From an uncultured Eubacterium sp. (GTDB lineage: Bacteria > Bacillota > Clostridia > Lachnospirales > Lachnospiraceae): DNA of 35,955 bases. Positions 32,222 through 35,955 of this stretch are shown in pieces; the stretch's first letter is position 1; each line of letters opens with the position of its first letter. Where the stretch lies: positions 1-35,955 of the forward strand of contig USBB01000027.1 of NCBI GenBank assembly GCA_900552795.1, written 5' to 3'. Made by a program: the position numbers and the translations under genes. The notes beneath the pieces were generated by a model, which worked only from the letters and a program-made list of their open reading frames with translations, did no database searches and had not been told where the DNA came from.

Positions 32222-32249
32222 TTGCATAAAAAATATTTGATGATATAAT
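32222..32249 (+). promoter_or_regulatory. Promoter of the defence gene block
   Basis: TTGCAT (32222-32227) and TATAAT (32244-32249) are 16 bp apart and lie 42 bp before the ATPase gene, whose GGAGGA site is at 32278-32283. It is placed just outside the IS66 remnant. No other promoter-like site of this quality appears before 35691, so it may drive all four genes. Confidence 0.62.
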
Positions 32250-32290
32250 AATGGTAAGGAAGGAAGAAAAGTGACTTGGAGGAATGAGCC

Positions 32291-33568
32291 ATGATTATAG
32301 AGATAAGAGCAAAAAACTGTTATGCATTTGAGGATGACATTACATTTTCGATGAAAGCAGATATGCGAAATAAAAAATTTGGAGCAAATGTTCACAAAGA
32401 GAATAATTTTAATGTCCTTAAAACGGTAGGAATATATGGACCAAACAATGCCGGTAAAACATGTCTAATCAAGTGCATTAGGGCAATAAGAAATGTACTT
32501 TTAAATAAGAAGAATGGACTGATGCCAAATATATTTACTGATAGTGATGTATGCGAGTTAGGTGTTACATTTATGGCATCTGGAAGAAAGTTTTCTTATG
32601 ATTTTAAGTATGATGCAGAAAAAGAAGAATATATATATGAGTCATTTTCGGAGATATTTAAAGATCAGTACAACAACGAAAAGGAAGTTTGTTGGTTAAA
32701 AAAAGATACTGTTAGTGAAATATATGAGTGTATTGATGAATCTGTTCAGAATATGATTTCAGTTGTATCGAAGAATAATTTGCTATGCTATGTGGTAGAT
32801 ACAAGTAAATTCGAACATATCAATGAGATGAAGCAGATTCTTGTCGGATTTGCAGAAAAAATTGATATCATCAATATGAATAACATACCTATGCAGCACA
32901 CGATTGAACTTATGAAGAATAAGAATCAGTTACAGCAAAAGGTTGTTGAGTTCATAAAAAATGCTGACTTATATATGGATAATTTTGAATATGTGGATAT
33001 GGATAAGATACAGTTGAAAACTGGTGAAGGTGACGAAAAGCCAGATGAGAAAGTGCTTGATATTCCAGAGAACATTATGGATCAAATCAGATTGGTTTCT
33101 ACTTATAAGGGAGTCCATGTGCCAAGTATGATGTTTGACTCCACAGGAACAAAGAAGATTGCAGCTATTGCCAGCTATGTAATTGAAGCACTTGAACAAG
33201 GCAGGATTTTAGTCGTGGATGAGTTGGATAGCAGTATTCATTTTAAGCTTACCAGGGCGATTGTTGCGATGTTTAATAATGAATTAAATACAAGTGCACA
33301 GATGATATTTACAGTACATGATATAAATCTTATGGATTGCAAGAGAATGTTTCGAAAGGAGCAGATTTGGTTTGTTCATAAGGATGAAGAAGGTGTGTAT
33401 GTATATTCGCTTGCAGATTTTACAGCACAGCAGGGCGTACGAGATACGACAGATGTTATGGAAAAATATCGGAAAGGTGCGCTTGGAGCTTTGCCTGATC
33501 CTGAATTGATTAACTCATTGCTTAGTATTAAAAGCGGTGTAAAGGGGGATGATGCCGATGCCAAATAA
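32291..33568 (+). CDS. AAA-type (AAA_15/OLD-like) ATPase
   Basis: A 425-residue ABC/SMC-like ATPase. It starts with the usual IIEIRAKNCYAFEDDITFSM strand set, has Walker A GPNNAGKT at residues 50-57, and near the C-terminus Walker B ILVVDELDSSIHFKLTRAIV (Asp310, Glu311) and the His loop MIFTVHDINLMD. This is the layout of the ATPases in anti-phage pairs such as RloA/RloB and the OLD group. The end, GALGALPDPELINSLLSIKS, is also common in these proteins. It overlaps the next gene by about 11 bp. It probably senses or remodels DNA or a phage product and drives its partner. The function is inferred from family. Confidence 0.85.
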   Translation: MIIEIRAKNCYAFEDDITFSMKADMRNKKFGANVHKENNFNVLKTVGIYGPNNAGKTCLIKCIRAIRNVLLNKKNGLMPNIFTDSDVCELGVTFMASGRKFSYDFKYDAEKEEYIYESFSEIFKDQYNNEKEVCWLKKDTVSEIYECIDESVQNMISVVSKNNLLCYVVDTSKFEHINEMKQILVGFAEKIDIINMNNIPMQHTIELMKNKNQLQQKVVEFIKNADLYMDNFEYVDMDKIQLKTGEGDEKPDEKVLDIPENIMDQIRLVSTYKGVHVPSMMFDSTGTKKIAAIASYVIEALEQGRILVVDELDSSIHFKLTRAIVAMFNNELNTSAQMIFTVHDINLMDCKRMFRKEQIWFVHKDEEGVYVYSLADFTAQQGVRDTTDVMEKYRKGALGALPDPELINSLLSIKSGVKGDDADAK

Positions 33569-34187
33569 GCTCCCTAAGTTCTTTGATAAGCATAAAATTT
33601 GCATTATCTGTGAAGGTAATGAGGAATATGAGTATCTAAATCGATTAAAAAATTTAAAAGTATGGAATGAGCAATATGATATTTCATTGGTCAATGCCGG
33701 TGGAAATGGTAATATCCCAGCGAGGTATCAGGATAGGTATCAAAATGGAGCAGACGAACTGGTGCTTGTGTTCTGTGATACTGAAAAGAAACCTCATGAG
33801 CAGTATGAGGACATTAAGCGTAAGATTAATGTGTTTCATGGTGTGGATAATGCTGCAGATGAAGTGATTATGTTTGGTAATCCCTGTACGATGCAGATAA
33901 TATCCAAGCATTGGACCGACGAAAATTTGAAATCTCCTGCAAAACCGGTGAATTCTCCATTGATAAAGAAATATACCGGAGTTGAGAATTACAAAGGAAG
34001 AGCAGACCAGATTCAGAAAGTTATGGAACATGTTACTGCGGAAAATTACAAAGATATGAGTCGACGAGTGAAAGATTTGGATTCGGATGATTCTGTTACT
34101 GGTAGCAGTAATTTTGGAAAGTTCATAAAGCTGTTTGAGAGTGATGATAGTGGGTGGATTGAGAAGATTAATGAACAAATAGAGTAG
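33558..34187 (+). CDS. TOPRIM/RloB-like partner protein of the AAA ATPase
   Basis: About 209 residues. The start HKICIICEGNEEYEYLNRLK carries the Glu-Gly (E19) of a TOPRIM/RloB-like fold, followed by SLVNAGGNGNIPARYQDRY and the acidic strand LVFCDTEKKPHEQYEDI (Asp74). OLD-type TOPRIM nucleases use such Glu and Asp residues to bind metal. The match is weak at family level, so nuclease activity is inference. ATG 33549, 33552 and 33558 are all in frame; AAGGGGG at 33542-33548 is best spaced for 33558. The overlap with the ATPase gene argues for a complex of the two. Confidence 0.6.
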   Translation: MPNKLPKFFDKHKICIICEGNEEYEYLNRLKNLKVWNEQYDISLVNAGGNGNIPARYQDRYQNGADELVLVFCDTEKKPHEQYEDIKRKINVFHGVDNAADEVIMFGNPCTMQIISKHWTDENLKSPAKPVNSPLIKKYTGVENYKGRADQIQKVMEHVTAENYKDMSRRVKDLDSDDSVTGSSNFGKFIKLFESDDSGWIEKINEQIE

Positions 34188-34213
34188 TATAAGGAGAGTA
34201 CAAAAGTTATATT

Positions 34214-35107
34214 ATGAACAAAGTAAATGTGATAAAACAAAATTTGGAGTTCATAGGTAAAACGTGGATTAAGTATATTGGTACATTTGCAAGTATATTA
34301 TCGCTTTTCTTTTTGTTTTGGACTTGGGATGATATACGCATTACGTCAACACAATATAAATGTGTGATAATAATATTATTATGTGTGCTTGCGCTCATAC
34401 TTGCAATTCTATGGACGTGTATTTTTAAGAGAACAAAGACAATTTGGGAAAGTCCATCTGGGAAAATAAAAGTATGTTATTCTGATATTATGAAAGATGG
34501 GTTTGACAAAAGGAACAAGGAAGAAAAGTTATTTGTAATTCCGGTTAATTCATGTTTTGACACTATTGTAGATGAAGATATATCAACATGTTCAAAGCCA
34601 TTGGTATCACCTAATTCGCTACATGGAAGATGGATAAAAACAATGGTTAATAAGGGATTTACTATAGAAGAAATAGACAACAAGATACATAATTGCTTGG
34701 AAATGCAAAATTTAGTGCCCAAAAGTATTATTGCTGACGAAGATAAGGAACGTGGGAAAAGAGAAGTATATGAGTTAGGCACAGTGGCGATGATTAGGGG
34801 AAATAACAATAGTACCTTTTTGTTACTTGCAATTTCGGAATACGATAAAGATAATATCGCTCATACTTCTGTCGATGATTTAGAAATGTGCATAAAATCA
34901 CTTCTTAATTTTTACGATCAACATGGTCAAGGGCATAGATTGGTAATTCCATTGATGGGAACAAACCTTTCGAGAGCAGGATTGTCACATAATGATTCAC
35001 TGAGAGTAATAACATCGTTATTTCAATTGTATGGAGATAAAATACATGGAGAAGTTGATGTTGTTATATATAAAGGAGATAAAGATAAAGTAACATTAGA
35101 CATATAG
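34214..35107 (+). CDS. thsA: Two-TM macro-domain protein (type II Thoeris ThsA-like effector)
   Basis: A 297-residue protein with two N-terminal membrane helices (about residues 20-40, IGTFASILSLFFLFW, and 48-70, VIIILLCVLALILAILW), then a soluble macro-like domain: LFVIPVNSCFDTIVDED, GTVAMIRGNNNSTFLLLA, LVIPLMGTNLSRAGLSHNDS and EVDVVIY. This is the architecture of the TM-macro ThsA (DUF6430-type) of type II Thoeris, where an ADP-ribose derivative made by the TIR protein binds the macro domain and triggers membrane damage. The nearest AAGGAG is about 17 bases from the ATG, so translation may be low, as is sensible for a toxic effector. TIR gene follows 17 bp later. Confidence 0.75.
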   Translation: MNKVNVIKQNLEFIGKTWIKYIGTFASILSLFFLFWTWDDIRITSTQYKCVIIILLCVLALILAILWTCIFKRTKTIWESPSGKIKVCYSDIMKDGFDKRNKEEKLFVIPVNSCFDTIVDEDISTCSKPLVSPNSLHGRWIKTMVNKGFTIEEIDNKIHNCLEMQNLVPKSIIADEDKERGKREVYELGTVAMIRGNNNSTFLLLAISEYDKDNIAHTSVDDLEMCIKSLLNFYDQHGQGHRLVIPLMGTNLSRAGLSHNDSLRVITSLFQLYGDKIHGEVDVVIYKGDKDKVTLDI

Positions 35108-35124
35108 TAAAGGAGGAATTTAAT

Positions 35125-35691
35125 ATGTCATATCGAAATGCAAATTATAGTGCGTTTTATGTTTCGGAACCATTTAGTGAAAGTAATTTAGGGGCAAATT
35201 CAACACATGATTTTGTTTACTACAATATGCTAAGAATGTGGAGAGGAGAGGATAATAGTTTTCCCTTTAATGATGCACATGATAAGACATATAATGTGCG
35301 AGATGGTAGTGATTGGGAAAAGACTCTTAAGCCTAGACTTCATACAAGACTTGACAATTCTAAGAACATTATTTTATTTTTAAGTTCCATTACTGCCAAT
35401 AGTCGTGCATTGAGGGAGGAAATGAATTACGGAATAAGTACAAAAGGTTTACCGGTAATTGTAATTTATCCAGATTACGACAAGAAGTCAGATATAGTTG
35501 ATAGTAATGGAAATTTCAAGAAGCAGATTAAAGATTTGTGGGATAAGTTGCCGGCTTTTCGTGATAATATGTCTTCTGTAGCTACATTGCATATTCCATG
35601 TACTAAGAGTCTTATTACATCGGCACTGAATGATGAAGATTTTATGGTAAATACAATGGCAGATGCTAAAAGATATTTTTATAAATTGTAA
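35125..35691 (+). CDS. thsB: TIR-like protein (Thoeris ThsB-like)
   Basis: A 188-residue protein with a TIR/DUF1863-like fold: YSAFYVSEPF as first strand, YNMLRMWRGEDNSFPFNDAH, LDNSKNIILFLSSITANSRA as the central strand and loop, and the Glu pair 98-99 in LREEMNYGISTKGLPVIVIY at the position of the TIR catalytic Glu. In Thoeris, ThsB detects phage and makes a nucleotide signal from NAD for ThsA. Assignment leans on this motif order plus the adjacent TM-macro gene. An AAGGAGG site lies eight bases before the ATG, in contrast to the poor site of the effector gene. Confidence 0.72.
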   Translation: MSYRNANYSAFYVSEPFSESNLGANSTHDFVYYNMLRMWRGEDNSFPFNDAHDKTYNVRDGSDWEKTLKPRLHTRLDNSKNIILFLSSITANSRALREEMNYGISTKGLPVIVIYPDYDKKSDIVDSNGNFKKQIKDLWDKLPAFRDNMSSVATLHIPCTKSLITSALNDEDFMVNTMADAKRYFYKL

Positions 35692-35955
35692 ACAATGGCA
35701 TTTTGAGAATGACGAAACTTGTGGTGGTTGCAAAATGCTTGCAAAAATCATAAAATAATGAAGAATACATAGAATATCAAGAATGATTATACAAAATATA
35801 GTAACATAAAACTTGGTTAGACACAGTATATAGTTTCTGAAATCGAGCTTGAGTAGCTTGAAAAATCGCGGAAAAGCCCATAAATAAAGGCTTTGCGGGA
35901 TGTCGAAAAGACCAAATGGAGTGCAAATGGAGTTTAAAAATTATTTTTTTCTCTT
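35692..35955 (+). other. Intergenic end of window
   Basis: No gene is seen to the window edge. It contains a weak hairpin AAAAGCC...GGCTTT (about 35873-35894) and a direct repeat at 35913-35933. The 3' flank is AT-rich (TTATTTTTTTCTC). There is no clear terminator immediately after the TIR gene. Confidence 0.5.
35913..35933 (+). repeat. Direct repeat, 10 bp twice
   Basis: CAAATGGAGT occurs at 35913-35922 and again at 35924-35933, separated by one base. Such spaced short repeats can be recombinase binding sites or the edge of an integrated element; with no integrase in view this is only possible. Confidence 0.5.

Noticed and set aside
33684..34178. 164-residue minus-strand frame opposite the TOPRIM-like gene
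   Set aside because: It is antisense to a gene coupled to the ATPase by overlap; composition is that of an antisense shadow.
1..35955. CRISPR array, tRNA and rRNA genes
   Set aside because: No regularly spaced repeats and no cloverleaf or rRNA-like sequence were noticed on reading both strands.

Overview
The window looks like part of an AT-rich chromosome from a Clostridia-class Firmicute, most likely a gut Lachnospiraceae relative (Agathobacter, Roseburia or Butyrivibrio type). The reasons are the codon use, the strong AGGAGG-type ribosome binding sites, and the protein families present: a YtrA-type GntR regulator, DUF1848, paired polysaccharide pyruvyl transferase and FrhB-like proteins, IS66 and IS3 debris, and a group II intron fragment. 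No rRNA, tRNA or CRISPR array was seen. Almost every intact gene lies on the + strand.

Layout. (1) 1-1457 is nested transposon debris: the right part of an IS3/IS150-group element inserted in an IS66 tnpC gene. (2) 1709-4350 holds a small GntR-ABC transporter operon and a DUF1848 Cys-rich protein, followed by an EAL-domain remnant and a terminator. (3) 4672-9481 is a promoter, a roughly 250-nt structured leader and a type IIS restriction-modification operon: two DNA methyltransferases and an AlwI/BstNBI-family endonuclease. A GNAT acetyltransferase follows. (4) 10239-31039 is a single co-directional polysaccharide operon of about 20.7 kb, from a promoter to a strong terminator. It encodes a nucleotide-sugar 4,6-dehydratase, an HpcH-type aldolase, a fold-III PLP enzyme, the priming sugar transferase, a class IV aminotransferase, seven glycosyltransferase or modifying steps, three pyruvyl-transferase-family proteins, two Fe-S FrhB-like proteins, a Wzy-like polymerase, a Wzx flippase, an SDR and an acyltransferase. 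It probably makes a capsule or exopolysaccharide by the Wzx/Wzy route with pyruvate, acyl and unusual acid or amino decorations. (5) 31040-32178 is a boneyard: a group II intron 5' end placed just after the terminator (the class C habit), an IS66 tnpB fragment, an orphan gene tail and an opposite-facing IS66 tnpC remnant. (6) 32222-35691 is a four-gene defence block: an AAA-type ATPase, a TOPRIM/RloB-like partner, a two-TM macro-domain protein (type II Thoeris ThsA-like) and a TIR-like protein (ThsB-like).

The two most interesting signals are these. First, a repeated 5'-leader architecture occurs three times (two tandem copies before the restriction-modification operon and one before the aminotransferase gene). 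In each copy a hairpin loop can pair with an arm placed directly against the ribosome binding site; the paired sequences differ between copies while pairing is kept, which suggests a switch-like or pseudoknotted RNA. Second, the four-gene ATPase/TOPRIM plus TM-macro/TIR block may be a composite anti-phage system. Family assignments are from motif reading only; no database search or folding calculation was run.
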